Position numbers and translations under genes: made by a program
DNA from: an uncultured Dehalococcoidia bacterium
GTDB taxonomy: Bacteria > Chloroflexota > Dehalococcoidia > Lucifugimonadales > UBA3495
Reading direction: 5' to 3'
Length of the DNA: 64,000 nt
NCBI GenBank assembly: GCA_958296225.1
Contig: OY282456.1
Location: 744,001 to 808,000 of the forward strand
Shown: one piece after another, positions 7,803 through 16,134 of the stretch
Layout of the letters: every line of letters starts with the position of its first letter
Numbering within the stretch: position 1 is the stretch's first letter
The notes under the pieces: generated by a model
What the model was told of the DNA's origin: nothing
What the model saw: only the letters and a program-made list of their open reading frames with translations
Database searches by the model: none

Positions 7803-9190
7803 AAGCGGCCTCCGATGGGCAGGGCAATGTTGGCGTCGGGAATTGCGTCCTGAAACTGCGCGTCAAGATAATCCCGCAGCGGTTCCAGGGCCACCGTGTC
7901 GATAATCTCCCGGGCAAAGGCGTGGATGATGATGCGGCTGGCCGTGGGCAGGTCCAGCCCCCGGCTGCGCATATAGAAAACGGTGTCGGCGTCAATATGC
8001 CCGGCGGTAGCGCCGTGGCCGCATTTCACGTCGTCGGCGTAGATAAGCAGGCTGGGCTTGCTGTCCACCTCGGCGTCCTCCGACAACAGCAGGTTCTTGT
8101 CCGTCTGCTGGGCGTCGGTTTTCTGCGCGTCCTGGCGCACGGTAACGTTGCCGCCGAACACGGCGCGGGACTGTCCATCCAGGATGCCCTTGTAAAACAG
8201 CCGGCTGGTTCCGTAGGGCTGGGTGTGGTCGATGTTGATGTAGTTGTCAATGTGCTGGCTGCCCCGGGTCAGGTACAGGCCGTTCAGGGTACACTCAACG
8301 CCGGCGCCGGCCAGTTCCACGCCAAAATCGTTGCGCCCCAGGGCCGCGCCGGCGGCGATGGACACCGACGAGAAACGGGAGTCACGGTACTGCAAGACCC
8401 GGCTGACGCCGACGTGGTAGGCGTCCATACCGTCCTGGAGCAGGCGGTAATGCTCCACGCTGGCGTTTTCGCGGACGTAGATTTCGGTGACGGCGTTGGT
8501 GAAGTAGCGAACGTCGTCGGGGCCGGCGTAGGTTTCAACGACGGTAAGGCGAGAGTTGGGCTGGGCGTTAATCAGCGTGTGCGGGTGAGTAACGCGAGGC
8601 TGCTCCCGTCCGGTAGTGAGATAGAGGATGTTGACCACGCCGCCATCAGCGCCGGCCGGCAGGTCAATGCCCACGCCGTCGCGGAGGAAAGCGGTGTTGA
8701 GAGCGATAAAGCCGTCAGCGTCAGGACTGGCCAGGTTGCCCAGCAGAACCTCGCCCAGCCCCCGGTTGGCGCGGATGGCGTCGGGCAGCGCGGCGATAAC
8801 CATTTCGTTAGACTGGTCGCCTTTGGTGGGCTCCGGAGCGCAAACGCCGGAGGACAGGTCGGGGGCAAACACGCCGTCCACCAGAACCAGCGTCCGCCAG
8901 TCGGCCTGCCAGGGAGCGGCGGACTGCACGTCGGCGAGGGTTACGGCGGCATCGTCAACGGACAGCGGTTGCGGGTGGGCGAAGGCTTCCCGGGCAATAG
9001 GGGCGGCGTTGGTGTATTTCCACGGTTCGTTGCCCCGGCGGGCGGTGGGCAGGCCCAGACGTTGGAAAGCATCCCAACCACTGCTCCGCAAGTCGCGCAG
9101 GGAGGCCGGGCCGCGTATCGACTGTGCGGCGTAGGCGGCGGTGTAGTGGGGGTAAGTGTCGGCGGGGGATGTGGTAGCGGTAGTGGTCAT
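7799..9190 (-). CDS. sufD: SUF scaffold component SufD
   Basis: 463 residues with the C-terminal SufBD beta-helix core: GAALGRNDFGVELAGAG, the DQQ-type region, and the KCGHGATAGHIDADTVFYM motif with the conserved His, followed by the helical tail ending near IALPIGGRL. SufD partners SufB and the ATPase SufC to build Fe-S clusters. It overlaps the upstream PaREP1-like gene and the downstream sufS by four bases each. It is thus separated from sufC by three unrelated genes, which is unusual. Confidence 0.95.
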   Translation of the reverse strand: MTTTATTSPADTYPHYTAAYAAQSIRGPASLRDLRSSGWDAFQRLGLPTARRGNEPWKYTNAAPIAREAFAHPQPLSVDDAAVTLADVQSAAPWQADWRTLVLVDGVFAPDLSSGVCAPEPTKGDQSNEMVIAALPDAIRANRGLGEVLLGNLASPDADGFIALNTAFLRDGVGIDLPAGADGGVVNILYLTTGREQPRVTHPHTLINAQPNSRLTVVETYAGPDDVRYFTNAVTEIYVRENASVEHYRLLQDGMDAYHVGVSRVLQYRDSRFSSVSIAAGAALGRNDFGVELAGAGVECTLNGLYLTRGSQHIDNYINIDHTQPYGTSRLFYKGILDGQSRAVFGGNVTVRQDAQKTDAQQTDKNLLLSEDAEVDSKPSLLIYADDVKCGHGATAGHIDADTVFYMRSRGLDLPTASRIIIHAFAREIIDTVALEPLRDYLDAQFQDAIPDANIALPIGGRL

Positions 9191-9837
9191 TCAGTTTGCT
9201 CTAAATGGGTGGGTAGGATGAAAGGTTCTTGCCATTGGTACTGGCGGAATCCTTGGGGAGGATGGGGTTGGCGGAGCCAATACAGCATCCGTGAGATGTA
9301 GGTGGAGACGCTTTTCAAACCGCGGTCCAAGTAAAATTCAGTAACGTCGTCATCGTAAAAACTTTCCTGCAAGTCCGATGCCGCGTTAAAGCACGTGTCC
9401 AGCTGGGCATCATAGTCGGCCTCGGACTGGTTGCGAATTAGCTTGTCAATTGCCTGGCTTTTTTCGCTGTGGGAGATTTCGCTGTCGCAGACTGCGGCGA
9501 CGGACTGCATAAATGCCGAGTCGAAAACCAGCAGGCCATTCACTAGATTTCGCAGGTCACGCTCGTCCTCGTGAGAGACGCCGCAATCTTTCCAGTTTTC
9601 GGCGACGGCTTTGGTAATGTCCTCGGCCGCGCCCCAAGCATATAAGCCGGCCTCCAGCAGTTGACGGCTGTTGCGGCAGCGTTGCGCCTTCCGCAGTAGC
9701 GTGAAGCTACTGGTGGCGTATTCCCAGCAATTCAGCGACAGGCGAGCACGGTCGTCATCGGTCAGCGCATCGGGGGCGGGAGCGGTGTCCGACATCACTA
9801 TGCCAATGCCAGCGATGTCGGTGTCAGTTGTAGTCAT
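9187..9837 (-). CDS. PaREP1/HEPN-like protein, diverged copy
   Basis: 216 residues, mainly alpha-helical. It is homologous to the two genes upstream: GLYAWGAAEDITKAVAENWK corresponds to their GWGAAAQIVKAVAENWK, and the FYDDDV and RQPHPPQGFRQYQW segments match their FYENDL and PPQNFRQYYR. The family resembles archaeal PaREP1 proteins, small HEPN-superfamily relatives of unknown role. It carries an extra insertion of about 40 residues in the middle. The start-stop overlap with sufD (four bases) shows it belongs to the operon. The assignment to PaREP1 is by motif memory only. Confidence 0.6.
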   Translation of the reverse strand: MTTTDTDIAGIGIVMSDTAPAPDALTDDDRARLSLNCWEYATSSFTLLRKAQRCRNSRQLLEAGLYAWGAAEDITKAVAENWKDCGVSHEDERDLRNLVNGLLVFDSAFMQSVAAVCDSEISHSEKSQAIDKLIRNQSEADYDAQLDTCFNAASDLQESFYDDDVTEFYLDRGLKSVSTYISRMLYWLRQPHPPQGFRQYQWQEPFILPTHLEQTE

Positions 9838-9846
9838 TATCTATCC

Positions 9847-10335
9847 TCATCTCCGTGAAGGACTTCGCCGCCGACGATAATACTGCCTGAAGTTCTGCGG
9901 CGGGGCCGGCCATTGTAGCCAAGGCAACATCGCATTAACGAATAAACCGCCACGCCGTAAATATGACTCTACCGCAGATTCCGAAAGGTCATTTTCATAA
10001 AAGTTTTCATGCAAACTCCGCGCTTCCCGAAATTTGGCATCAAGTCCTCCTGCCGGGTCAAGCATAGACAGCCCGGCTACCATCGCTATCAAATGCTGGT
10101 GGCCACGGTGTCTTGCGCCATATCCTTTCCAATTCTCCGCAACTGCCTTCACAATCTGCGCCGCTGCACCCCAGCCCTTTTCGGATGCCTGGCGCAAATC
10201 GCCTTCGCTGAAATAGATGCCGGCCTTGTCCATCAAATCGTAGCTGGCCAGCACATATTGCCGCGTCTTATCAGAGAGGCGTTGCCAGTCCGCTTGGGGC
10301 AGAACGGAAAGGGCCGGGTTGGTCGGCATCGTCAT
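9847..10335 (-). CDS. PaREP1/HEPN-like protein, middle copy
   Basis: 162 residues. Helical protein with the PaREP1-type core YFSEGDLRQASEKGWGAA followed by VKAVAENWKGYG, a conserved His-rich H-x2-H segment (RHRGHQHL), and the LHENFYENDL motif. No catalytic residues are recognised; the R-x4-6-H motif of HEPN ribonucleases is not clearly present. It lies 9 bases from the next gene and about 90 bases from the previous one, inside the suf operon. The role is unknown. Confidence 0.65.
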   Translation of the reverse strand: MTMPTNPALSVLPQADWQRLSDKTRQYVLASYDLMDKAGIYFSEGDLRQASEKGWGAAAQIVKAVAENWKGYGARHRGHQHLIAMVAGLSMLDPAGGLDAKFREARSLHENFYENDLSESAVESYLRRGGLFVNAMLPWLQWPAPPQNFRQYYRRRRSPSRR

Positions 10336-10424
10336 TCGGTTTTCCTGCTAATAAGAGCGACCTGCTTTGTGGACTATCGCTTTGTTGGTAGGATAGTTTT
10401 CGTACACCCGGTAGCGCATAAGGG

Positions 10425-10925
10425 TTACTCCGCCACTTCTGATGCTCGTACTTCCTGGCTGAAGCCGCGTGGCGAGCTGGGGCGGCGCAATTGCGGCGTC
10501 ATTTCGGTTATGAACCCCGCAACCTGATCCAGGTTCAAAGAGACGATATACTGCGGTACGTTGTTTTCGTAAAAATTTTCGTGCAGGTCTTGGGCTGCGG
10601 CAAACATTTTGTACAATTCGGGATGGCGGTCTGCGGTAGCCAGGCCGGCAACCAGGGCGCGCAAATCCTGATGGCGCTGGTGCACAACGTTGGAGTCCCG
10701 CCAATGTTCGCCTGCCGCTTTCACAATCCGGGCGGCGGAACCCCAGCCTTTTTCCGATGCCTGACGCAAATCGCCTTCCCTCAGGTAAAGGCGCGCTCTG
10801 CCCATAAGCGCGTAGCTGCCGGCCGCATACTGGCGCGTTTTGAGCGTCAAACGCCGCCAGTCGGCTTCGGTCAGGATGGTAGGGGCGGGGTTAGGAGGGC
10901 TGCCGGGCCGGGTTGTCATTATCAA
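10425..10925 (-). CDS. PaREP1/HEPN-like protein, first copy
   Basis: 166 residues, closest to the middle copy: LYLREGDLRQASEKGWGSA, VHQRHQDL and LHENFYENNV are shared nearly letter for letter. It begins 19 bases after the sufC stop on the same strand, so it should be carried on the suf transcript. The family is small helical proteins of unknown biochemical role, related to HEPN domains and more often seen in archaea. Three tandem diverged copies indicate duplication followed by drift. Confidence 0.65.
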   Translation of the reverse strand: MIMTTRPGSPPNPAPTILTEADWRRLTLKTRQYAAGSYALMGRARLYLREGDLRQASEKGWGSAARIVKAAGEHWRDSNVVHQRHQDLRALVAGLATADRHPELYKMFAAAQDLHENFYENNVPQYIVSLNLDQVAGFITEMTPQLRRPSSPRGFSQEVRASEVAE

Positions 10926-10944
10926 ATCCTATCTGTGGCTGCCG

Positions 10945-11730
10945 CTATGCGACGGAGTTTCCCACTTCCTCCCGTACCCAGTCGTAACCCTGCGCCTCCA
11001 GTTGCTCCGCCAGTTCCGGGCCGCCGCTGCGGACGATGCGCCCGCCCAGCAGCACGTGTACCCGGTCGGGCGTGATGTAGTTGAGGATGCGCTGGTAGTG
11101 GGTAACGACCACGGCGGCGTTGTCCGGGCGGCGCAGGCGGTTCACCCCGTCGGCGACGATGCGCAGGGCGTCGATGTCCAGGCCGGAGTCGGTTTCGTCC
11201 AGCAGGGCGAGGGTGGGTTCCAGCAGGGTCATTTGCAGCACTTCGTTGCGCTTTTTTTCGCCGCCGGAAAAGCCTTCGTTCACCGACCGGCGCACCAGTT
11301 CCGGGTCAATCTCCACTTCCTGCACCTTGCTCCGCAGCAGCCGGTCAAACTCCCGCGCGCCCATTTCCTCCTCGCCCCGGTGGATGCGCCTGGCGTCCAC
11401 GGCGGCCTTCAGAAATTGCCAGGCCCGCACGCCGGGCAGTTCCACCGGATACTGGAAGGCCAGAAACACGCCTTCCCGCGCCCGGTCTTCCGGTTCCATA
11501 TCCAGCAAGTCCATCCCCTTGTACATCGCCTGCCCGCCGGTAACGGCGTACTCCGGCCGGCCAGCCAGGGTGTTGGCCAGGGTGCTTTTGCCGGAACCGT
11601 TCGGCCCCATAATGGCGTGTACTTCGCCCGGATTTACGGTCAGGTTCACGCCGCGCAGGATTTCCTGTTCGTCGATGGCTACCTGGAGGTTGCGCACCTC
11701 CAGGATGGGAGCGTTAGCAGTCGCAGTCAT
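10945..11730 (-). CDS. sufC: SUF ATPase SufC
   Basis: 261 residues from the ATG at 11730 (the frame is open upstream, but the family starts at MTATANAPILEVRN). It is an ABC-type ATPase: Walker A GPNGSGKST (42-50), the signature FSGGEKKRNE near 154-163 and the SufC-type Walker B LALLDETDSGLD. SufC powers cluster assembly on SufBD in the cytoplasm and has no membrane partner. The gene follows sufB after 52 bases. Confidence 0.97.
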   Translation of the reverse strand: MTATANAPILEVRNLQVAIDEQEILRGVNLTVNPGEVHAIMGPNGSGKSTLANTLAGRPEYAVTGGQAMYKGMDLLDMEPEDRAREGVFLAFQYPVELPGVRAWQFLKAAVDARRIHRGEEEMGAREFDRLLRSKVQEVEIDPELVRRSVNEGFSGGEKKRNEVLQMTLLEPTLALLDETDSGLDIDALRIVADGVNRLRRPDNAAVVVTHYQRILNYITPDRVHVLLGGRIVRSGGPELAEQLEAQGYDWVREEVGNSVA

Positions 11731-11782
11731 TATGGTTGTCGCGTCCTTCTGTGCGGCGTCGGGAAAGGGGCGTTGCGGCCGT

Positions 11783-13255
11783 CTAGCCAACCGTGCCTTC
11801 CAGGCTGACCTTGAGCAGTTGCGACGCTTCCATAGCAAACTCAAAGGGCAGTTCCTGGAAAATCCCCCGGCAGAACCCGTTGATAATCATAAAGTGGGCG
11901 TCCTCAACGCCGATGCCGCGCTGCTGCAGGTAGAACAGCTGGTCGTCGGACACTTTGGACGTGGTGGCCTCGTGTTCCATCTGGGCGGTGGGGTTCTTGA
12001 CCTCAATGTAAGGCACGGTATGCGCGCCGCACTGGTCGCCCACCAGCAGGGAATCGCACTGCGTAAAGTTCTTGGCGCCGTTGGCCGAGGGGTTGATTTT
12101 CACCAACCCCCGGTAGGTCTGTTGGCCCTGGCCGGCGGAGATGCCTTTGGCGACGATGGTGCTGCGGGTGTTCTTGCCCAGGTGAATCATCTTGGTGCCG
12201 GTGTCGGCCTGCTGCCAGTTATTGACCAGCGCCACCGAGTAGAACTCGCCCACCGAATTATCCCCCTGCAAAATGACGCTGGGGTACTTCCAGGTGATGG
12301 CCGAGCCGGTCTCAACCTGCGTCCACGAAATCTTGGAGTCGGCGCCGGCGCACTTGCCCCGCTTGGTAACGAAGTTATAGACGCCGCCCTGCCCGTCCTT
12401 GTCGCCGGGATACCAGTTTTGCAGGGTGCTGTACTTGATTTCCGCGCCCTCCAGCGCCACCAGTTCCACCACGGCGGCGTGCAGCTGGGTGGACTTCCGC
12501 ATGGGCGCGGTGCAGCCCTCCAGATAGCTCACGTAGGCCCCCTTGTCGGCGACAATCAGCGTCCGCTCAAACTGGCCGCTGTCGGCCTGGTTGATGCGGA
12601 AGTAGGTCATCAGCTCAATGGGACAGCGCACGCCGGGCGGAATGTAGGCAAAGGAACCGTCGGAGAACACGGCAGAGTTCAGCGTGGCATAGAAATTGTC
12701 GGCGTAAGGCACCACCGAACCCAGGTACTTCTGCACCAGGTCGGGGTGGTTCTGGACGGCCTCGCTCATTGGGCAAAAGATGACGCCGGCCTTCTCCAGC
12801 TGTTCCTGATAAGTGGTAGCCACCGACACGCTGTCCAGCACCGCGTCCACGGCGACGCCGGCCAGGCGAGCCTGCTCTTCCAGCGGGATGCCCAGCTTGC
12901 TGAACGCCTCCAGCACCTCCGGGTCCACGTCCTCCAGGCTCTTGGGGCCGTCATCGGCGGACTTGGGCGCGGCGTAATAATGGATGTCCTGGTAGTCGAT
13001 GGGCGGGTGCTGGATGTTGGCCCACGTCGGCTCGGTGTAGGTTTGCCGCGACCAGAAGCGATACGCCTTCAGACGCCATTCCAGCATCCAGTCCGGCTCG
13101 TTCTTCTTGGCCGAAATCATCCGCACCACGTCCTCGCTGAGGCCCTTGGGAAAAGCCTCCTCTTCAATGTCGATGGTGAAGCCCCACTGGTAGTCCGAGT
13201 TCAGCTCCTCGGACGTGGTTTCGCGGGAGATTACGCGCTGGGCCTGGGTGGTCAT
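11783..13255 (-). CDS. sufB: SUF scaffold SufB
   Basis: 490 residues, slightly longer than typical. Family motifs seen: [20 protein letters not shown], the SYLEGCTAP loop, [23 protein letters not shown] and the C-terminal [10 protein letters not shown] with the [18 protein letters not shown] tail. SufB is the scaffold on which the nascent cluster forms with SufC and SufD. It is the first gene of the operon, 87 bases downstream of the promoter -10 box. Nothing is missing. Confidence 0.97.
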   Translation of the reverse strand: MTTQAQRVISRETTSEELNSDYQWGFTIDIEEEAFPKGLSEDVVRMISAKKNEPDWMLEWRLKAYRFWSRQTYTEPTWANIQHPPIDYQDIHYYAAPKSADDGPKSLEDVDPEVLEAFSKLGIPLEEQARLAGVAVDAVLDSVSVATTYQEQLEKAGVIFCPMSEAVQNHPDLVQKYLGSVVPYADNFYATLNSAVFSDGSFAYIPPGVRCPIELMTYFRINQADSGQFERTLIVADKGAYVSYLEGCTAPMRKSTQLHAAVVELVALEGAEIKYSTLQNWYPGDKDGQGGVYNFVTKRGKCAGADSKISWTQVETGSAITWKYPSVILQGDNSVGEFYSVALVNNWQQADTGTKMIHLGKNTRSTIVAKGISAGQGQQTYRGLVKINPSANGAKNFTQCDSLLVGDQCGAHTVPYIEVKNPTAQMEHEATTSKVSDDQLFYLQQRGIGVEDAHFMIINGFCRGIFQELPFEFAMEASQLLKVSLEGTVG

Positions 13256-13321
13256 CAGAGTGGCATCCTCCCCACCGGCGGTTGGTTAGCGGCGTGCCGG
13301 CGGTCAGTTTGGCTAATTCCC

Positions 13322-13370
13322 GACCTTTAAGGTCAACAATTATCCTAGACCAGAGGGGCGGTTCTGTCAA
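13322..13370 (-). promoter_or_regulatory. suf operon promoter with palindromic operator
   Basis: Read on the minus strand: TTGACA (13370-13365), a 17-base spacer, and TAGGAT (13347-13342). The expected start site is near 13335, where the 13-base palindrome GACCTT-T-AAGGTC (13322-13334) begins. A repressor binding there would block initiation. An iron-sulfur or iron regulator is the likely candidate from the operon's function; no regulator gene is nearby. Confidence 0.75.
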
Positions 13371-13387
13371 CGGGAAAACCGGGCGCC

Positions 13388-13509
13388 GGTAGCGTTCCGT
13401 TTCAGGTGGTCTGGGCCTTTCAAAGTCAGAGATGCCGCTCTTGCCGTTCCCGGATTCCCGCGAAAGCAGGAACGGGGAATAACCAAACCACCTGAAACGG
13501 AACGCTGCC
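13388..13509. repeat. Miniature inverted-repeat element, copy A
   Basis: A 116-bp unit bounded by perfect 20-bp terminal inverted repeats (13391-13410 and 13487-13506; arms AGCGTTCCGTTTCAGGTGGT). The interior is non-coding. A second 116-bp copy with nearly the same sequence is at 53078-53193, and relatives with altered ends are at 31870-32006. It sits about 20 bases upstream of the suf -35 box. Confidence 0.85.
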
Positions 13510-13717
13510 GCCACCGCCGCCCGCCTTGCGTTCCGGCCGCGGGTGTGCTAGGGTATCCAGTACAATTTAATAGCGACCGTAGCGCTTGAGACAGCGGGTT
13601 CCCATCGGGGAATAATGGCATCTACCAGCCGCCCGCCGAGGCGAAGCCGCCGGAAGCTTCCGGTGGCATCAAGGTTAGCGACGACCGTGCGGTTCTGCCG
13701 CCGGAGCGTCTCAATAG

Positions 13718-13753
13718 CCCGCGCCATTCGTCTCGATGCGCGGGTGATTTTTT
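13718..13753 (+). terminator. rplJL leader attenuator hairpin
   Basis: A 7-bp GC stem (CCCGCGC 13718-13724 with GCGCGGG 13738-13744) followed by TGATTTTTT (13745-13753), just 27 bases before the rplJ start. This is an intrinsic-terminator shape in the leader of a ribosomal-protein operon. Attenuation by the L10-L12 complex is the known theme for such leaders; its use here is inference. Confidence 0.65.
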
Positions 13754-13779
13754 GTCCCAGGCAATTCAGGAGCAAAACC

Positions 13780-14319
13780 TTGCCAACTCAGGAAAAAGTG
13801 GACCGGGTGGCCGAACTGAAAGCGAAACTGGAGAGCAGCTCCATTGTCATCGCCACCGGCTACACCGGCATGAACGCCAACGCAATGGTGGACTTGCGCC
13901 GCCGGATGCGGGACGGCGGCGTTGAGTTCGTCGTCATCAAAAACAACCTGCTCAACCTGGCCGCCGATGCCGCCGCCGTGCCCCAGCTCAAGGACATCGT
14001 CACCGGCCAGACGGCCATCGCTCTGGGTTACGCAGACCCGGCCGTTATCGCCAAAACCGTAACCGACGCTGCCAACGCCGGCGCCCCCCCTCTGTCCATT
14101 CACGGCGCGGTGGTCAGCCGTGGCGACCCGATGCCTCCCGCCGAGGTATCCCGTCTCGCCGCCCTGCCGCCCCGGCCGGTACTGGTCGCCCAGCTGCTGG
14201 GCAATATGCAATCGCCGCTGTACGGCCTGATGAATGTGCTGAACGGCACGGTGCGGAGCTTGGCCTATGTGCTGCAAGCCCGGATGGACCAGTTGCAGCC
14301 GGCCGAAGCGGCAGAGTAG
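13780..14319 (+). CDS. rplJ: 50S ribosomal protein L10
   Basis: 179 residues from a TTG start at 13780, preceded by AGGAG (13768-13772) at 7-base spacing. The frame runs open further upstream, but that part spans the attenuator and has no L10 similarity. L10 features seen: [13 protein letters not shown], the VIATGYTGM strand, [18 protein letters not shown], and the C-terminal helix [17 protein letters not shown] that binds L12 dimers. It forms the base of the ribosomal stalk and binds 23S rRNA. It is co-transcribed with rplL. Confidence 0.95.
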   Translation: MPTQEKVDRVAELKAKLESSSIVIATGYTGMNANAMVDLRRRMRDGGVEFVVIKNNLLNLAADAAAVPQLKDIVTGQTAIALGYADPAVIAKTVTDAANAGAPPLSIHGAVVSRGDPMPPAEVSRLAALPPRPVLVAQLLGNMQSPLYGLMNVLNGTVRSLAYVLQARMDQLQPAEAAE

Positions 14320-14369
14320 TACAGAATCATCCCAACAGGACCGCAAGCAACAATCAGGAGGCTTCAATT

Positions 14370-14762
14370 ATGGCAGTAAATCAGGAAGTTCTGAACGCAA
14401 TCAAGGATATGAGCGTGATGGACCTGGCCGACTTGGTCAAGGCCATTGAGGAAGAGTTCGGCATCTCCGCCGCCGCGCCGATGGCGGTAGCGGCGGCCCC
14501 GATTGGCGTAGTAACCGACGACGCCCCGGCCGGCGCTGGCGACGACGAGCAGACCGAGTTCACCATCATGCTGAACGACTTTGGCGCCAACAAGATTAAC
14601 GTCATCAAGGCCGTGCGTGAGGTTACCGACCTGGGCCTGCGCGAGGCCAAAGAGCTGGTGGAATCGGCCCCGGCCCGCGTCCGCGAAGGCGTGAACAAAG
14701 AAGAGGCCGACACCATCAAGGGCAAGCTGGAGGATGCCGGCGCTACGGTGCAAGTGGCATAG
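14370..14762 (+). CDS. rplL: 50S ribosomal protein L7/L12
   Basis: 130 residues with a strong AGGAGG (14356-14361). The N-terminal dimerisation helix ([18 protein letters not shown]), the Ala/Pro-rich hinge and the C-terminal factor-binding domain ([20 protein letters not shown], then [14 protein letters not shown]) are all present. L12 recruits translation factors to the stalk. It follows rplJ after 50 bases and ends the operon before a strong hairpin. Confidence 0.97.
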   Translation: MAVNQEVLNAIKDMSVMDLADLVKAIEEEFGISAAAPMAVAAAPIGVVTDDAPAGAGDDEQTEFTIMLNDFGANKINVIKAVREVTDLGLREAKELVESAPARVREGVNKEEADTIKGKLEDAGATVQVA

Positions 14763-14788
14763 TTCCAGCGTCAGTATTGCGCTCTATG

Positions 14789-14816
14789 GCCGGGGCGACG
14801 CGCGCGTCGCCCCGGC
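14789..14816 (+). terminator. Strong palindrome after rplL
   Basis: A 28-base perfect palindrome gives a 12-bp GC stem with a CGCG loop, starting 26 bases after the rplL stop. The following bases are TTGC, not a T-run, so the terminator role is likely but not textbook. Confidence 0.6.
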
Positions 14817-14834
14817 TTGCTGACAGCATCGGGG

Positions 14835-14863
14835 TTGGGGCAACGGGCGCGGTGGTGTACAAT
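14835..14863 (+). promoter_or_regulatory. Promoter for the SDR/EthD pair
   Basis: TTGGGG (14835-14840), a 17-base spacer, and TACAAT (14858-14863), 31 bases before the SDR start codon. Confidence 0.5.
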
Positions 14864-14894
14864 GCCGTCAGTTTGAGCGGGAGGCCCTGCGGGA

Positions 14895-15698
14895 ATGGAT
14901 TTGCAACTTGACGGCAAAACGGCAATCGTTACCGGCGGCAGCCGGGGCATCGGCAAGGCCGTGGCACGGGTGCTGGCTGCCGATGGCTGTAGCGTCGTAA
15001 TCACCGGCCGCTATGCCGACACTCTGTCGGCCTCGGCGGAGGACATCGCCGGTGAAACCGGCGGTTCGGTTACTCCCATCGTGGCCGACATGACCAGCGC
15101 TGAGCAGGTCAACGCCATGGTGGCCGCCGCGGCCGCAGCCATGGGCGGACGGGTTGACATTCTGGTGAACAACGCCGCCGCTCCGGGCGGACTGGCCCGG
15201 GGTGCGCTGTCGGAAATCCGCGACGCGGACGTGATGCTCGACCTCGACACCAAGGTAATGGGATACCTGCGCTGCGCCCGCGCCGTTGCGCCCTATATGC
15301 GGCAGCAGGGCTGGGGGCGCATCGTCAACATCGGCGGCCTGTCGGCGCGGCAGGCGGCGGGCAACCTGAGCGCCGGCGTGCGCAACTCCGGCCTGTCCAA
15401 CCTCACCAAGTACCTGGCCGAGGAATTGGGCAGCTCCGGCGTGTGCGTCAACCTGGTGCATCCCGGCACCACGCGCACCGAGCGCAGCGGCCCCATGTAC
15501 GCCGCGCAGGCGGAACGGGAAGGTACAACGGTGGAGGACGTGGAACGTCGCGCCGCGGCCCGCAACTCCACCCGCCGCATCGTTGACGCCGAGGAACTGG
15601 CCTGGGTCGTGGCCTTTCTGGCCTCGCCCCGCAGCATCGCCGTCAGCGGCGAGACCATCGCGGCCGGTGGGGGAGCCGGCATCAACGTCTATCACTGA
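14895..15698 (+). CDS. Short-chain dehydrogenase/reductase-like protein with altered active site
   Basis: 267 residues with a Rossmann fold: the cofactor loop TGGSRGIG (14-21), the NNAA motif (LVNNAAAPGG) and the late HPGTTRTE segment. In the catalytic region, GNLSAGVRNSGLSNLTK replaces the usual Y-x-x-x-K. Aligned on the following LTK helix, the Tyr position is Ala and the Lys position is Asn. It therefore either uses other residues or is a non-catalytic SDR. It is co-transcribed with the EthD-like gene 27 bases downstream. Confidence 0.85.
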   Translation: MDLQLDGKTAIVTGGSRGIGKAVARVLAADGCSVVITGRYADTLSASAEDIAGETGGSVTPIVADMTSAEQVNAMVAAAAAAMGGRVDILVNNAAAPGGLARGALSEIRDADVMLDLDTKVMGYLRCARAVAPYMRQQGWGRIVNIGGLSARQAAGNLSAGVRNSGLSNLTKYLAEELGSSGVCVNLVHPGTTRTERSGPMYAAQAEREGTTVEDVERRAAARNSTRRIVDAEELAWVVAFLASPRSIAVSGETIAAGGGAGINVYH

Positions 15699-15725
15699 CT
15701 TGAGCAATCGCAGGAGCTACGAACC

Positions 15726-16040
15726 ATGATTAAAGTAACCGTGTTCTACGACAATGAAGCAGGCAAATCCTTCGACATGGACTACTACGTAAACAAGCAT
15801 ATGCCCCTGGTGCAGGAACGGCTGACCACCTTCGGGATGCGCTACTACAACGTGGAGAAAGGCATCTCCGACACCGACCCCAACGCGCCGCCGCTGTACG
15901 TAGCCGTCGGCTACCTGCTATTCAACGACGTGGACGGCGTGCACGAGGGCTTCAAGGCCCACGGGCGGGAACTGGTGGGCGACGTGAAGAATTTCACGGA
16001 CATTGAGCCGAAGTTCCTCATTAGCGAACTGGTGGCGTAG
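15726..16040 (+). CDS. EthD family protein
   Basis: 104 residues with an AGGAGC ribosome site. EthD/dimeric ferredoxin-like barrel features: a start of IKVTVFYDNEAG, then FDMDYYVNKHMPLVQERL and a C-terminal DIEPKFLISELV. EthD relatives were first seen in an ethyl tert-butyl ether degradation cluster, and several act in small-molecule catabolism or isomerisation. The partner SDR-like gene suggests a joint metabolic role. The substrate is unknown. Confidence 0.85.
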   Translation: MIKVTVFYDNEAGKSFDMDYYVNKHMPLVQERLTTFGMRYYNVEKGISDTDPNAPPLYVAVGYLLFNDVDGVHEGFKAHGRELVGDVKNFTDIEPKFLISELVA

Positions 16041-16062
16041 CGGGGTACGGCAACGACTAAAT

Positions 16063-16092
16063 CGGTGGGGTAGCCGCAATGCTACCCCACCG
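16063..16092 (+). terminator. Hairpin after the EthD gene
   Basis: A perfect 12-bp stem (16063-16074 with 16081-16092) with a 6-base loop, 22 bases after the stop. No T-run follows. Confidence 0.6.
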
Positions 16093-16134
16093 GCCGTGTG
16101 GCACTTGGCATGATACCCCGAGCCGTACCTTGTT

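Noticed and set aside
11120..13330. A long plus-strand open frame (about 736 codons) opposite sufC and sufB
   Set aside because: It is antisense to two fully recognisable SUF genes, and its translation is low-complexity His/Gly/Val-rich sequence with no domain; GC-rich codon bias creates such shadows.
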